This document shows, piece by piece, positions 9,646-17,991 of a stretch of 64,000 nt of DNA. The stretch lies in contig CAYPAV010000003.1 in the NCBI GenBank assembly GCA_964408805.1, positions 186,001 to 250,000 on the forward strand, read 5' to 3'. The DNA is from CAYPAV01 sp964408805 (lineage in GTDB: Bacteria > Pseudomonadota > Alphaproteobacteria > UBA8366). A program made the position numbers and the translations under genes. The notes under the pieces are model-generated. The model had not been told where the DNA came from and searched no databases. It worked only from the letters and a program-made list of their open reading frames with translations. Numbering within the stretch: position 1 is the first letter of the stretch; every line of letters starts with the position of its first letter.

Positions 9646-9872
9646 CGGCCCGCTCTCCAGAAGAACAATGACTTCCCTCCGCCTCGGCAACCCCGCGCCT
9701 TTCGAGCGGATACCGCCGCCACGCAAACCAAACTCGTCGGAGATCCTCGATCGCGATACCGCGCGAATGATGCGCTTCTCTCTCCCCGATTCCGATCGAG
9801 CCTCGGAGTTCTAACATGCTACTTCCGTAAGGACCATTGTACATTCGAGCCACCCGATCGACGTCTCACGGC

Positions 9873-10427
9873 TCAACCGAGATCGACCCGGTCCGCGCGC
9901 CCGACGGGCACGGCGTCGTCCAGAGGCTCTTCATCGGCGGAGCAGATGACCAGATGGACCCGTTCCTCCCGACCCGCATTCATCGCCGTATGCATACGGT
10001 GCGCATCCATCTGATATAGCCGGCCATCGGCGGGGATATGATGAAACCGGCCGGCCCCCTTCGCGATGTCGAGAATATAGCAGCTCGGGTTGGTCGTGAT
10101 CGCGTAATGGTAGCGCCGGGATGGATCGGCATGAATCGAAAGGCAGGCCTTTGGACGCATCCGCATCAGGCGCGAACGGCCGAAGCGAAAGGGCAGCGCT
10201 CGCAGCAGTTCCTCGACGGCGCTATCGCGGAACTCTGCATTGACGACGCTGTAGTCGCCCTCGACGGCGTCGTCGGGCAACCAGCCGACGGCATCGTAAA
10301 GCGGATCCTCGACGCCTGGGCGCGCGGTCACGCCAATCTGATTGTGTTCCGTGAAAAGCGGATAGACGCGTTCCAACACGTCGCGCATCGCCGACAAATC
10401 CTGTTCGATCTCGGTCGGTCGGATCAT
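9873..10427 (-). CDS. Aspartyl/asparaginyl beta-hydroxylase-like 2-oxoglutarate oxygenase
   Basis: A 184-residue protein with the iron-binding pattern of the aspartyl/asparaginyl beta-hydroxylase superfamily: HADPSRRYHYAI supplies His-x-Asp (about residues 99-101), and DAHRMHTAMN gives the distal His (about 145), followed by a downstream Arg in EERVHLV that could bind 2-oxoglutarate. This implies Fe(II)/2-oxoglutarate-dependent hydroxylation, of either a protein side chain or a free amino acid. It stands alone, 168 bases from a rightward methyltransferase gene. Not assigned to a known substrate. Confidence 0.6.
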   Translation of the reverse strand: MIRPTEIEQDLSAMRDVLERVYPLFTEHNQIGVTARPGVEDPLYDAVGWLPDDAVEGDYSVVNAEFRDSAVEELLRALPFRFGRSRLMRMRPKACLSIHADPSRRYHYAITTNPSCYILDIAKGAGRFHHIPADGRLYQMDAHRMHTAMNAGREERVHLVICSADEEPLDDAVPVGRADRVDLG

Positions 10428-10595
10428 TCGAGTTCTCCTCGCAATTACCGCGATCGGCCGTCCCCAAGGGCCTGCTCCACCTTTTCAAGCGGCGTACGGT
10501 CTCATGGGCTCGGAGTCAAGCCCGGTGCTTGTCGGGACTCGGCCGCTTTCCTATGATCGCCGACCCATCGCGCCCCACTTCGGGAAGACCGCCGG

Positions 10596-11297
10596 ATGAA
10601 CCCCGCCGCCCGCGCCGCCCTATTGGACCGAATTCGAGAATTCGATTGGTACCAGAAAATTCCCCTCGGCGACGGTATCTTCACGCCCGGAGAGGACGAC
10701 TTCACGCAAACCAAACTGCCGCATTTGCAATTGCCGACGGATCTCACCGGACGGGCGGTTCTCGATATCGGCTGCAGCGAAGGTTTTTTCGCCTTCGAGG
10801 CCGAACGACGTGGCGCCGCCCGCGTACTCGGCGTCGATACCGCGCCAGGCCTAGCAGAGAAATTCTCGCTCCTGACGGGGGCTCTCGACTCCATGGTCGA
10901 ATTCCGCGAAATGGCGATTTATGACATCGGGCCGGAAAGCACCGGCTGCTTCGATCTCGTGATCTTTCTTTCCGTATTCCAGCATCTGCGCCACCCTTAT
11001 CTGGCACTCGACCGAATTTCCACGGTGACCGACGATCTTGCGATCATGGAAGTCCCGGTCGCGGTCGCGAACGCGGACGACGAAGCCTTTCAGCGGGATG
11101 CTTATTCCCTCGTGCGGCGCAGTCCGAAGGGCCATCGGATATTGATGCCGAACGAAGCGATGCTCGCCGACATGATCCTCGATGCGGGATTCAAGAAGTT
11201 CGAGCGCCTAATCCGCCATCGCCCGCGCGAAATTTCGGGTTATGGCGGACAATTTCGACAAGAACGGCTGATATTCAAGGCCCACAAATCGGGATAG
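10596..11297 (+). CDS. Class I SAM-dependent methyltransferase
   Basis: A 233-residue Rossmann methyltransferase. VLDIGCSEGFFAFEAERRGA (about residues 50-69) is motif I binding S-adenosylmethionine, LGVDTAPG gives the acidic end of strand 2, and FDLVIFLSVFQHLRHPYLAL (about 115-135) covers motif IV. The N-terminal IREFDWYQKIPLGDGIFTPG resembles the entry of CmoB/DUF1698-type proteins, which act on wobble uridine, but similar N termini occur in small-molecule methyltransferases, so the substrate is open. Divergent from the hydroxylase gene; convergent with the APH-fold kinase 12 bases downstream. Confidence 0.75.
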   Translation: MNPAARAALLDRIREFDWYQKIPLGDGIFTPGEDDFTQTKLPHLQLPTDLTGRAVLDIGCSEGFFAFEAERRGAARVLGVDTAPGLAEKFSLLTGALDSMVEFREMAIYDIGPESTGCFDLVIFLSVFQHLRHPYLALDRISTVTDDLAIMEVPVAVANADDEAFQRDAYSLVRRSPKGHRILMPNEAMLADMILDAGFKKFERLIRHRPREISGYGGQFRQERLIFKAHKSG

Positions 11298-11308
11298 CGG
11301 ATTTCGAT

Positions 11309-12187
11309 CTACGCGTGTTCGTATATCCGTTGGAGAATTTGCGCTTCGCGGGCACTGCCCGGCCGGGACAGGAACAGGCTACGGCAAAGCTGTAGCCCGG
11401 AGAGGGTTTCGAGCGCCTCGATGGCGACCCGACGCCCGGCTGCGGCTTCATAAGCCTGAAGTGCATGCTCCAGAATATCGGGGCCGCAGCGGTAAATTTC
11501 CGGGAAATCCCAGATCGCCGGACCGGCCCAGGCGAGCGTGAAATCCAGAACGCCCCGCAATTCTCCCGTTATCTGATCGCAAATCAGGTTCTGGCCGTGG
11601 AGATCCTGATGCAGCAGGACGGGAAGGTTGGCCCCATCGTCAGCCATCGACCACGCCGCAAGTCCGGCCGACAACATCTCTCCGGCTCGACCCTCCGGAT
11701 CGCGGTCCGCGATCGTCTCGGCATTGTCGGCGAGCAAGGCGAGAAGCTCACTCCCGTAATCGCGCGGCAGATAATTGAGGTCCGCGAGAGGCTGCGCGTG
11801 AAGTCGCGCCATAAAGACGCCAAGATCCCGACCGAACCGCGCGCGCCGCCCCGTATCGAACTGGCTCACTACGTCCTTCGACGCAACGGTTCCGGTGATC
11901 GCGGGATAGGTCATGAAGACCGGATCGGCGTTGAAATGGCTGATCTCGGGCAGCGCCACGCCGAGCCGTCCGCCGCCGAGCGCTTGCAATAACCGGCGTT
12001 CGATTTCGAAGCGGTCACGAACCCAAACGCTATGCGGAAACCGCACGATTTCACCTCTATCGGACCGATAGACGAAGTTCGATGTCATGGCATCGATCGA
12101 CCGAAGCCGGACAGCGGCGAAACGGGGCGCCGCGGTACGCAGAATGCCTTCGGCTTCTTCGACTGTCGCTCCGGCGAGGATTTGCAT
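11309..12187 (-). CDS. APH-fold phosphotransferase (aminoglycoside phosphotransferase/choline kinase superfamily)
   Basis: A 292-residue kinase-like protein. The Brenner motif HQDLHGQNLI (about residues 188-197) supplies the catalytic Asp and metal-binding Asn; GVLDFTLAWAGPAIWDF (about 208-224) supplies the DFG-equivalent Asp. The N-terminal RFPHSVWVRDRFEIERRLLQ corresponds to the ATP-binding lobe. In environmental proteobacteria such proteins usually phosphorylate small alcohols or act in cofactor and sugar metabolism; resistance to aminoglycosides should not be assumed. It sits between a methyltransferase and a TPR glycosyltransferase gene, with which it is divergent (142-base gap). Confidence 0.8.
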   Translation of the reverse strand: MQILAGATVEEAEGILRTAAPRFAAVRLRSIDAMTSNFVYRSDRGEIVRFPHSVWVRDRFEIERRLLQALGGGRLGVALPEISHFNADPVFMTYPAITGTVASKDVVSQFDTGRRARFGRDLGVFMARLHAQPLADLNYLPRDYGSELLALLADNAETIADRDPEGRAGEMLSAGLAAWSMADDGANLPVLLHQDLHGQNLICDQITGELRGVLDFTLAWAGPAIWDFPEIYRCGPDILEHALQAYEAAAGRRVAIEALETLSGLQLCRSLFLSRPGSAREAQILQRIYEHA

Positions 12188-12329
12188 GCCGCCCCGAATG
12201 GGTTTCGAACGTGAAGCGCGTTGGTTACGTCAACAGAGCCAGATTTGCAATTGGCCGGATTCGCAATTGCAACCAAATGCAGGGATTCTGTTGTCCCCGC
12301 CGTCGGGTCGATGCTATCTGCTTAGAGCC

Positions 12330-14183
12330 ATGAGCCGGTCCGACACTCAGGTACTGGAAGCGGAATACGCGCGCCTCGCCGAACAGGACGTATCGGCGCC
12401 CGGTGACCCGGAGCGCCTCTTCCGCATGGGCGAAATCTCGGCGAGCCTGGAAAGGCGGGAAGAAGCGGCGCGTCATTTCGCCCGCGCCGCCCAGGCAAGG
12501 GGCGATTGGGCCGCGCCCTGTTTCGCGCTCGCCCGCATGCTCGACGCGTTGGATCAGCCCGACGCGGCGATCACCGCCTATCGAGCGGGCCTCGCGATCG
12601 AACCAAAGGACGCGGAAACACATTTCACGCTCGCCCGTCTTCTCGAGCGCACCGGCCGCGGCGGCGTGGCGATCGAACATTACGACATGGCCGCCCTCTA
12701 CCGCCCCGAATGGATCGACCCACGACTCTACAAGGGCGCGCTTCTGGAAGGCCGGGGCGACTACACGGCCGCGCGCCAGGCCTACGACCGTGCGCTTGCG
12801 CTGGGCGCGCCGCCGGGCTTCGTCTTGCGCCGTGATTTACAGGTCCCCATCATCGCCGAGTCCGCCGAGTCCTATCGCAATGCACGCCTCGCCTATACGG
12901 AGCGGCTGGCGGCACTGGAAGCCGACCCGCCGCCGATCGAGAACCCGGCCCGCGAAGCCGCCGGTAATCGATTTTTTCTCGCCTATCACGGCCTGGACGA
13001 CCGCCCTTTGCAGGAAGGTCTGATCCGGCTCTTCCGATCGGCCTGCCCAAACCTCGATTGGACGGCGCGGCATTGCGGCACGCCCCGACGAAGGGACGGC
13101 CCTCGGCGCATCGCCTTCGCCTCGCGATTTTTCCATGATCATTCGATCGGGCGGTTGATGGTGGGGCTGCTGGACCATCTCGCCAAGCGGGGCGATTGTG
13201 AGTTGCTGGTTTTTGACGCGGTCGAACCGCGCCGGGACGATCTCCGCGGCGAAATCGAACGAGTGGCGGACCGGACCGAAACCCTGCCCGCCGATCTCGA
13301 GGCCGCCCGCCGGCGGATCGCCGATACGGAACCCGATATCCTGTTCTATCCCGATATCGGCATGGATCCGGTGACCTATTTCCTCGCCTTCGCCCGCCTG
13401 GCCCCGGTGCAATGCGCGAGCTGGGGCCATCCCGTCACCACCGGCATGACGACGATCGACTACTTTCTTTCCTGTGACGCGGCCGAACCGCCGGACGCCG
13501 AGGCGCATTATACCGAGCGCTTGGTCCGTCTCGGCGGTCTGCCCTTCTCCTATCATCGCCCGGCGCCGCCGGTCTCGACCAAGACCCGTGCGGATTTCAA
13601 TCTCGAGGCGGGCGGCACGCTCTATTTCCTGGCGCAGAATCTGTTCAAGATCCATCCCAATATGGACGAAGCACTTCTTGCCATTCTGGAACGCGACCCG
13701 ACCGGGCTGATTCTGCTTCCCGAGGGCCAGGACATCGCCTGGGGTGCAACGCTGCGTGAGCGTTTCGAGACCACGCTGGCGCCCCATGCCGACCGTGCCG
13801 TCTTCCTGCCGCGCCTGGATCACGACGATTACATGCGGCTGCTCGCACTCTCGGACGTCAGTCTCGACAGTTTTCCCTTCTCGGGCGGCAACACGACCTA
13901 TCAGGCGCTGGCCATGGGTACCCCCGTGGTCACCCTGCCCGGTGATTACCTTCGGGGCCGGCTCAGCTTGGCCATCTATCATCATTTGGGGGTGGCGGAT
14001 TGCATTGCACGCGACGCGGCGGATTACGCCGATATTGCCTGCCGTCTCGGCCAGGGTCGCCGGTTCCGCGAGGGGGTGACCGCGCGAATCGACGCCGCCG
14101 CGGACCGAATTTTCGACGATCCGATCTTCCTTGCCGAGGCCGAGGAATTCCTGATGACGGCGAAACCGCCGAGAACGACCTAA
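12330..14183 (+). CDS. TPR-containing O-GlcNAc transferase-like protein (SPINDLY family)
   Basis: A 617-residue two-part protein: N-terminal tetratricopeptide repeats (about residues 20-190, for example DQPDAAITAYRAGLAIEPKD) followed by a GT41-like GT-B catalytic domain. The latter is marked by QCASWGHPVTTGMTTIDYFL (about 365-384), YFLAQNLFKIHPNMDEAL and the donor-site stretch SFPFSGGNTTYQALAMGTPV (about 512-531). Bacterial members glycosylate proteins or glycolipids. The frame is open from 12087, but the ATG at 12330 starts the first helix and lies beyond the divergent kinase gene. No signal peptide, so cytoplasmic. Confidence 0.88.
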   Translation: MSRSDTQVLEAEYARLAEQDVSAPGDPERLFRMGEISASLERREEAARHFARAAQARGDWAAPCFALARMLDALDQPDAAITAYRAGLAIEPKDAETHFTLARLLERTGRGGVAIEHYDMAALYRPEWIDPRLYKGALLEGRGDYTAARQAYDRALALGAPPGFVLRRDLQVPIIAESAESYRNARLAYTERLAALEADPPPIENPAREAAGNRFFLAYHGLDDRPLQEGLIRLFRSACPNLDWTARHCGTPRRRDGPRRIAFASRFFHDHSIGRLMVGLLDHLAKRGDCELLVFDAVEPRRDDLRGEIERVADRTETLPADLEAARRRIADTEPDILFYPDIGMDPVTYFLAFARLAPVQCASWGHPVTTGMTTIDYFLSCDAAEPPDAEAHYTERLVRLGGLPFSYHRPAPPVSTKTRADFNLEAGGTLYFLAQNLFKIHPNMDEALLAILERDPTGLILLPEGQDIAWGATLRERFETTLAPHADRAVFLPRLDHDDYMRLLALSDVSLDSFPFSGGNTTYQALAMGTPVVTLPGDYLRGRLSLAIYHHLGVADCIARDAADYADIACRLGQGRRFREGVTARIDAAADRIFDDPIFLAEAEEFLMTAKPPRTT

Positions 14184-14246
14184 TATCAATAATTGCCGTC
14201 GAATTCTCGACCGCCGCAACACTCACGAGAAGGATCATCATCGGAT

Positions 14247-15179
14247 ATGGACAGACGAAACATTGGTGGAACGGGCGGGCTGGACGTGTCGTTGGTCGGT
14301 CTCGGATGCAATGCGTTTGGCCGTCGCGTCGACGAAAAGGGCACCCACGCCGTCATCGATGCAGCGATCGACGCCGGGATTGATTTCCTGGATACCGCGG
14401 AAACCTACGGCGACGGCAATTCCGAAGCCTTCATGGGAAGCGGCCTGAAGGGCAAGCGCGACAAGGTCTTCATCGCGACCAAGTTCGGGTTCGGGCATTC
14501 TCATGTCGCCGGCAAGAACCGTGGTTCGCCCGAGAATATTCGTGCCGCCCTCGAACGAAGTCTCGAAAAGCTTCAAACCGATCGGATCGATCTTTACCAG
14601 CTTCATCGGCCGGACGGGGATACGCCGGTTTCCGAGACGATGGGCGCGCTCGAGGACCTCGTGACCGAAGGCAAGATCGGCTACTACGGCTGCTTCTATT
14701 TCAGCGGAGCGGAAATGCAGGAGTCGATCGACGCGGCGAGAGAGGCCGGGCTGAAGGGATTCGTTACCGCTCAGAATGCCTGGAACGTTCTGGAAAGGGA
14801 GATCGAGGCCGACCTCATCCCCGTTTGCGAAACCAATGGCGTTTCCCTATTGCCGTACTATCCGATCGCGAAAGGGCTGCTCACCGGAAAATACCAACGA
14901 GGAATTGCGGCGCCTCCCGGCAGTCGGCTGGCGGATGATCCGGTACTGTCCAAGGCGAATTTCGACCTGTTGGAGCGGCTGGACCGGTATGCGCGCGATC
15001 ACGAATACGACCTTCTGACGCTCGCGATTTCATGGCTCGCCGCACAACCCTCGACCGCGAGCATCATCGCCGGCGCGTCGCGACCGGAGCAGATGGCTTC
15101 AAACGTCGCCGCGGCCCGCTGGAAGATGTCGAAGGAAAACCTCGAAGAGATCGATGCCATCGTCTCGGGGGAGGACTGA
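14247..15179 (+). CDS. Aldo/keto reductase
   Basis: A 310-residue TIM-barrel NAD(P)H-dependent oxidoreductase. The catalytic tetrad is visible: Asp and Tyr in FLDTAETYGDGNSE (about residues 45-58), Lys in IATKFGFG (about 80) and His in DLYQLHRPDG (about 118). Cofactor-binding residues are in IIAGASRPEQMASNVAAA near the C terminus. The frame extends upstream to 14193, but MDRRNIGGTGGLDVS at 14247 matches the family N terminus and GAGAAGGA lies upstream. It may be transcribed together with the TPR glycosyltransferase 64 bases before. Substrate unknown. Confidence 0.88.
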   Translation: MDRRNIGGTGGLDVSLVGLGCNAFGRRVDEKGTHAVIDAAIDAGIDFLDTAETYGDGNSEAFMGSGLKGKRDKVFIATKFGFGHSHVAGKNRGSPENIRAALERSLEKLQTDRIDLYQLHRPDGDTPVSETMGALEDLVTEGKIGYYGCFYFSGAEMQESIDAAREAGLKGFVTAQNAWNVLEREIEADLIPVCETNGVSLLPYYPIAKGLLTGKYQRGIAAPPGSRLADDPVLSKANFDLLERLDRYARDHEYDLLTLAISWLAAQPSTASIIAGASRPEQMASNVAAARWKMSKENLEEIDAIVSGED

Positions 15180-15186
15180 ATAATTG

Positions 15187-15202
15187 GGCCTTCCCGAAGG
15201 CC
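15187..15202 (+). terminator. Weak hairpin between convergent genes
   Basis: A 6-bp GGCCTT/AAGGCC stem with a CCCG loop lies 8 bases after the aldo/keto reductase stop and before the 3' end of the opposing gene. There is no T-run on either side, so it is at best a weak terminator or a transcript-end stabiliser. Confidence 0.3.
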
Positions 15203-15233
15203 AATCTACCCAGGAATACGACCGGCTGAGGCC

Positions 15234-15785
15234 TTACCGCGGCGTCAAATGCCGCGCGTCCGCCGCCGCCTGGTGGTCCATGACCCGCAAGACCGTCGCA
15301 TTCATCATGTAGACGCTCATCACGGCCGTCAGCTCCATCAGGCCGTTCTCGCCGAAGCGCGCTCGGACGGCCTCGAAGGTGTCGTCGCCGACGCGCGGCG
15401 CCTCCAATAGTTCCCGTCCAAAGCGGATAATCAGCGCCTCGTCCGTCGTCAGCTCGTCGAGCGACCCGTGGGTATCGACGGCGTGGAGCGCTTCCTCGCG
15501 CGTGCCGGCCTTCAGGCCCAGCTTGGCATGCGCGCTCCAAATGTAGTCGGCATTGGCCGCCCTGGCCGCTGTACAAATTGCGAGTTCCGTCTCCGCGTCG
15601 CTCAGCGACGTGTGGTAGCGGAGATGCTCGACCAGGTCCGAGAGCCGCGCTCCCGCCTGCCCGGCATAGGTAAGATAGCTGCTTGGCGGAGGCATGCTTT
15701 TCCGCGTCTCAAGGATGTGGCGGACGGCGGCGCGGGTCTTCTCGGGAAAGTCCTCCGTATCGGACGGGATCGGCAATCGCGGCAT
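15234..15785 (-). CDS. Carboxymuconolactone decarboxylase/AhpD-family protein
   Basis: A 183-residue alpha-helical protein of the CMD/AhpD superfamily. The core ETELAICTAARAANADYIWS (about residues 69-88) followed by AHAKLGLKAG is the family signature with a conserved His; it lacks the Cys-x-x-Cys of peroxidase-reducing AhpD, so a lactone- or peroxide-linked function cannot be inferred directly. The frame continues upstream to 15878, but the ATG at 15785 has GGAGCAGGA just ahead of it and starts MPRLPIPSDTEDFPE. The 260 bases upstream separate it from the divergent DUF1330 gene. Confidence 0.82.
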   Translation of the reverse strand: MPRLPIPSDTEDFPEKTRAAVRHILETRKSMPPPSSYLTYAGQAGARLSDLVEHLRYHTSLSDAETELAICTAARAANADYIWSAHAKLGLKAGTREEALHAVDTHGSLDELTTDEALIIRFGRELLEAPRVGDDTFEAVRARFGENGLMELTAVMSVYMMNATVLRVMDHQAAADARHLTPR

Positions 15786-16045
15786 TTTCCTGCTCCTTTG
15801 TCCGGCCGAGTGCGGCCATGTCGGTTCGCGGTGCATCAAGGGATGCCGGCAAAGGAAACAGGCTCGCGCCGCCAACACAACGATTTACTGCTGTCCTTCA
15901 CTGGCCGGCCCGCGGGTCATCGGGTGGCGGCAATTCACAGAGTGCGGTCACGGGGGCCAGCCCCGGCGCTAGACGGGACGAGCGTTTAAAGGCACGATCG
16001 GCGCCGTTGAAGGGATTCGAATCAAAATCGATCAGGGAGGAAACC

Positions 16046-16339
16046 ATGAGCGCATATTTGATCGTCCATGCCACGGTAAAGGACCCGGAGAAACTTCAGC
16101 AATATGCTGCCGGCGCCGGCCCGACCCTCGACGCTTTCGGGGGCGAATTCGTGACCCGCGGCAACGTCACCGACGTGCTGCACGGCAGTCACGACCACAA
16201 GATGACGGTCATCATTAAATTCCCCGACGCGGACTCGGTCCGGAATTGGTACAATTCCGATGCCTATCAGGCCAACATTCCGGTTCGTTCGGAAGCGATG
16301 GACACGGTATTTTTCGCCATTGAAGAACCCGAGGGTTGA
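16046..16339 (+). CDS. DUF1330/dimeric alpha-beta barrel small protein
   Basis: A 97-residue protein beginning MSAYLIVHATVKDPEKLQQY, followed by GGEFVTRGNVTDVLHG and FPDADSVRNWYNSDAYQ, the standard DUF1330 pattern of a dimeric ferredoxin-like barrel. The start is fixed by GGGAGG 5 bases ahead. DUF1330 proteins accompany various catabolic operons and their chemistry is not settled. It stands alone between a divergent CMD gene and the downstream tRNA gene. Confidence 0.85.
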   Translation: MSAYLIVHATVKDPEKLQQYAAGAGPTLDAFGGEFVTRGNVTDVLHGSHDHKMTVIIKFPDADSVRNWYNSDAYQANIPVRSEAMDTVFFAIEEPEG

Positions 16340-16390
16340 GCGCGGCGGGTTTTGCGGTCAATGCGGTTGGGGCGGTGTGCAGGTTTTGGC

Positions 16391-16420
16391 TTGTTATCGG
16401 CCGGTGAATTCCTTTATTAG
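16391..16420 (+). promoter_or_regulatory. Possible promoter of the tRNA-Thr gene
   Basis: TTGTTA (16391-16396) and TATTAG (16415-16420) are separated by 18 bases and end 9 bases before the tRNA 5' end. Both match the sigma-70 consensus only partly. Confidence 0.3.
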
Positions 16421-16429
16421 AAGCCCAGT

Positions 16430-16755
16430 GCCGCCTTAGCTCAGTTGGTAGAGCATCGCATTCGTATAGACGGGAAATCTATCTATGCGTCCCGCTCGGG
16501 AAACCGGGCGGTGAACAGGTCGCTAAAACGGGGAAACCTTAACAGGCTAGGCTGATGGCAATCCCGTGCTAGTCCTCTTGGAGGCCATGTCGGTCGCTTG
16601 GGGATGAGTGTAGAGACTTTACACGACCCGCCTAAGACCCCTCGGGGCTAGGGCGAAGAGAAAGTCCAGACCACAAACATCCGCGAGGATGGCGACGAAA
16701 GTCGTAGCTGGTATGAATGCGGGGGTCGGGTGTTCGAGTCACCCAGGCGGCACCA
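16430..16755 (+). tRNA. tRNA-Thr(CGU) interrupted by a group I intron
   Basis: Exon 1 is 16430-16465 and exon 2 is 16716-16755. Joined, they give a 76-nt tRNA with acceptor stem GCCGCCT/AGGCGGC (all seven pairs), D arm GCTC/GAGC, anticodon stem TCGCA/TGCGG with loop TTCGTAA (anticodon CGU, threonine), a 5-nt variable region, T arm GGGTG/CACCC with loop TTCGAGT, then A73 and encoded CCA. The split lies between U36 and A37. No other tRNA is nearby. It decodes ACG. Ordinary tRNA scanners may miss or mis-call it because of the 250-nt insert. Confidence 0.95.
16466..16715 (+). ncRNA. Group I self-splicing intron in the anticodon loop
   Basis: A 250-nt intron with the layout of small tRNA group I introns (IC3-like, as in Azoarcus tRNA-Ile). 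P1: exon CGU plus AUAGA (16463-16470) pairs with UCUAUGCG (16482-16489), placing the last exon U against G16487. P2: 16492-16499 with 16504-16511, capped by GAAA. P3: GGUCG 16518-16522 with CGACC 16624-16628. P4: ACGGG 16528-16532 with CCCGU 16563-16567. P7: GACUUU 16615-16620 with AAAGUC 16661-16666. P8: CGCC 16629-16632 with GGCG 16652-16655. P9 hairpins: CAUCC-GCGA-GGAUG (16678-16691) and CGAC-GAAA-GUCG (16693-16704). It ends in G16715, the expected terminal guanosine. No homing endonuclease ORF fits inside. Confidence 0.93.
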
Positions 16756-16848
16756 TTACCTCACTCGATACCGCATCGAAATTCGTCGATCCGCGCCCGC
16801 GCCATGGATGATCGCGGAGGCTCGGCGTTCGGCGATCCGTCCCCCCAC

Positions 16849-17991
16849 CTAGAACTTCATCTGGGCTCCGATCATGACGACGTCGATGTCGTCCTTGGCG
16901 GTTCCGGTGCCGCTCTCCTCGAAGGTGGCGTATTTGCCAAACACCTCCAAATTGGCCGCATCAATGTGCTGGACGATACCGCCGCCCCAGGACTTGCCGA
17001 CCTGCCCTCTCGTCGTCGTGTTTTCGCCTTGGTGATACTCGACGGCAAGGACGGTCTTGCCCATCTCGTTGAACGTCCGCGTCAAATGGCCGGAGATGTA
17101 ATAGGTGTGCGCATCGTCGCCACCATTTGCCTGCGAGGAATCCTGGTTGTTCCAACCCACCGACGCGGTCACGCCGAGGCCCGAGGAATGCGTCGCATAG
17201 ACGGTACCGCCCAGAATGTCGCCGTTGTTACTCCCCGCGCTGCCATCGTGATAACCGACGCCAAAGCCGACCTTGGTGTCGAGGAACTTAGCCTTGTAGC
17301 GAAGAGCCAGCTCGTAGGCCGTATCATCGGAATGCGACACCGCGAGACCGAAGCCCATGAAATTAGGGGTGTCGTAGCGGATCCGAGGCTCGCGGCTGCC
17401 GAAGTCGAGATCGGGGAGCACATTGCCGACAGTCGTGCCCGAGAGGCTGCCATCCGCCGTATTGCGGAATTGCTTGGCTGCCATCATCAGGCTGGTGGAC
17501 TGGGTCAGGAAGACCAAACTGGGGGTTCCCAGGTTATTGATGCCGTTGGCGGCGGTGTCGCTCGACCCGATGGACAACGTACCAAGGGATTTATGCTTGA
17601 AGTCGATCTTGGCGTGTCGGGTTTGGCTGTCGTTGCCCGACCGCGCGCCGTAATTCGTGTCGGAGATGTCGTTGCGCGCATCGTCGATGGCGATTTCGAT
17701 CAGGCCGGCGATCGACAGATCGCTGGAGATCTTGCCTGTCATGTTCCAACGAACGCGAGAACTGCTGAAGTTCGAATCATCAACGCGGAACCGGCTGGCG
17801 GCGCCGTCATCGTAATAGACTAGGCTCTTGGCGATCTGACCGCTCAACGCGATCTTTATCTTGTCCTGCTTGGCGGCGATAACCTTGGCACCCTTCTTCT
17901 CCGCCGCGAGGGCACCGCCGGCCAGGCTCATCGCCGTAACCGAAGCACCAACGAGGAGAATAGACCTTAAGGTACACCTTCCTTGCTTCAT
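16849..17991 (-). CDS. Outer-membrane porin (Gram-negative general porin family)
   Basis: A 380-residue outer-membrane beta-barrel precursor. The start MKQGRCTLRSILLVGASVTA begins a signal peptide ending near LAGGALAAEK. The mature part has alternating short beta segments, for example KIKIALSGQIAKSLVYYDDG and ETSRVRWNMTG-like strands, many Gly/Asn/Asp turns, and a terminal Phe in MIGAQMKF, the signature recognised by the BAM machinery. It should form trimers for passive solute uptake. AAGGA stands about 10 bases before the ATG. Transcribed alone; its 3' end faces the tRNA gene. Confidence 0.9.
   Translation of the reverse strand: MKQGRCTLRSILLVGASVTAMSLAGGALAAEKKGAKVIAAKQDKIKIALSGQIAKSLVYYDDGAASRFRVDDSNFSSSRVRWNMTGKISSDLSIAGLIEIAIDDARNDISDTNYGARSGNDSQTRHAKIDFKHKSLGTLSIGSSDTAANGINNLGTPSLVFLTQSTSLMMAAKQFRNTADGSLSGTTVGNVLPDLDFGSREPRIRYDTPNFMGFGLAVSHSDDTAYELALRYKAKFLDTKVGFGVGYHDGSAGSNNGDILGGTVYATHSSGLGVTASVGWNNQDSSQANGGDDAHTYYISGHLTRTFNEMGKTVLAVEYHQGENTTTRGQVGKSWGGGIVQHIDAANLEVFGKYATFEESGTGTAKDDIDVVMIGAQMKF

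Noticed and set aside
11309..12187. Aminoglycoside resistance gene
   Set aside because: The fold is that of APH enzymes, but no residues specific to resistance enzymes are evident; the superfamily is mostly metabolic.
16430..16755. Two-piece tmRNA or a split or degenerate tRNA pseudogene
   Set aside because: The two halves join to a perfect 76-nt tRNA-Thr, there is no tmRNA tag-coding region, and the insert carries group I core helices.
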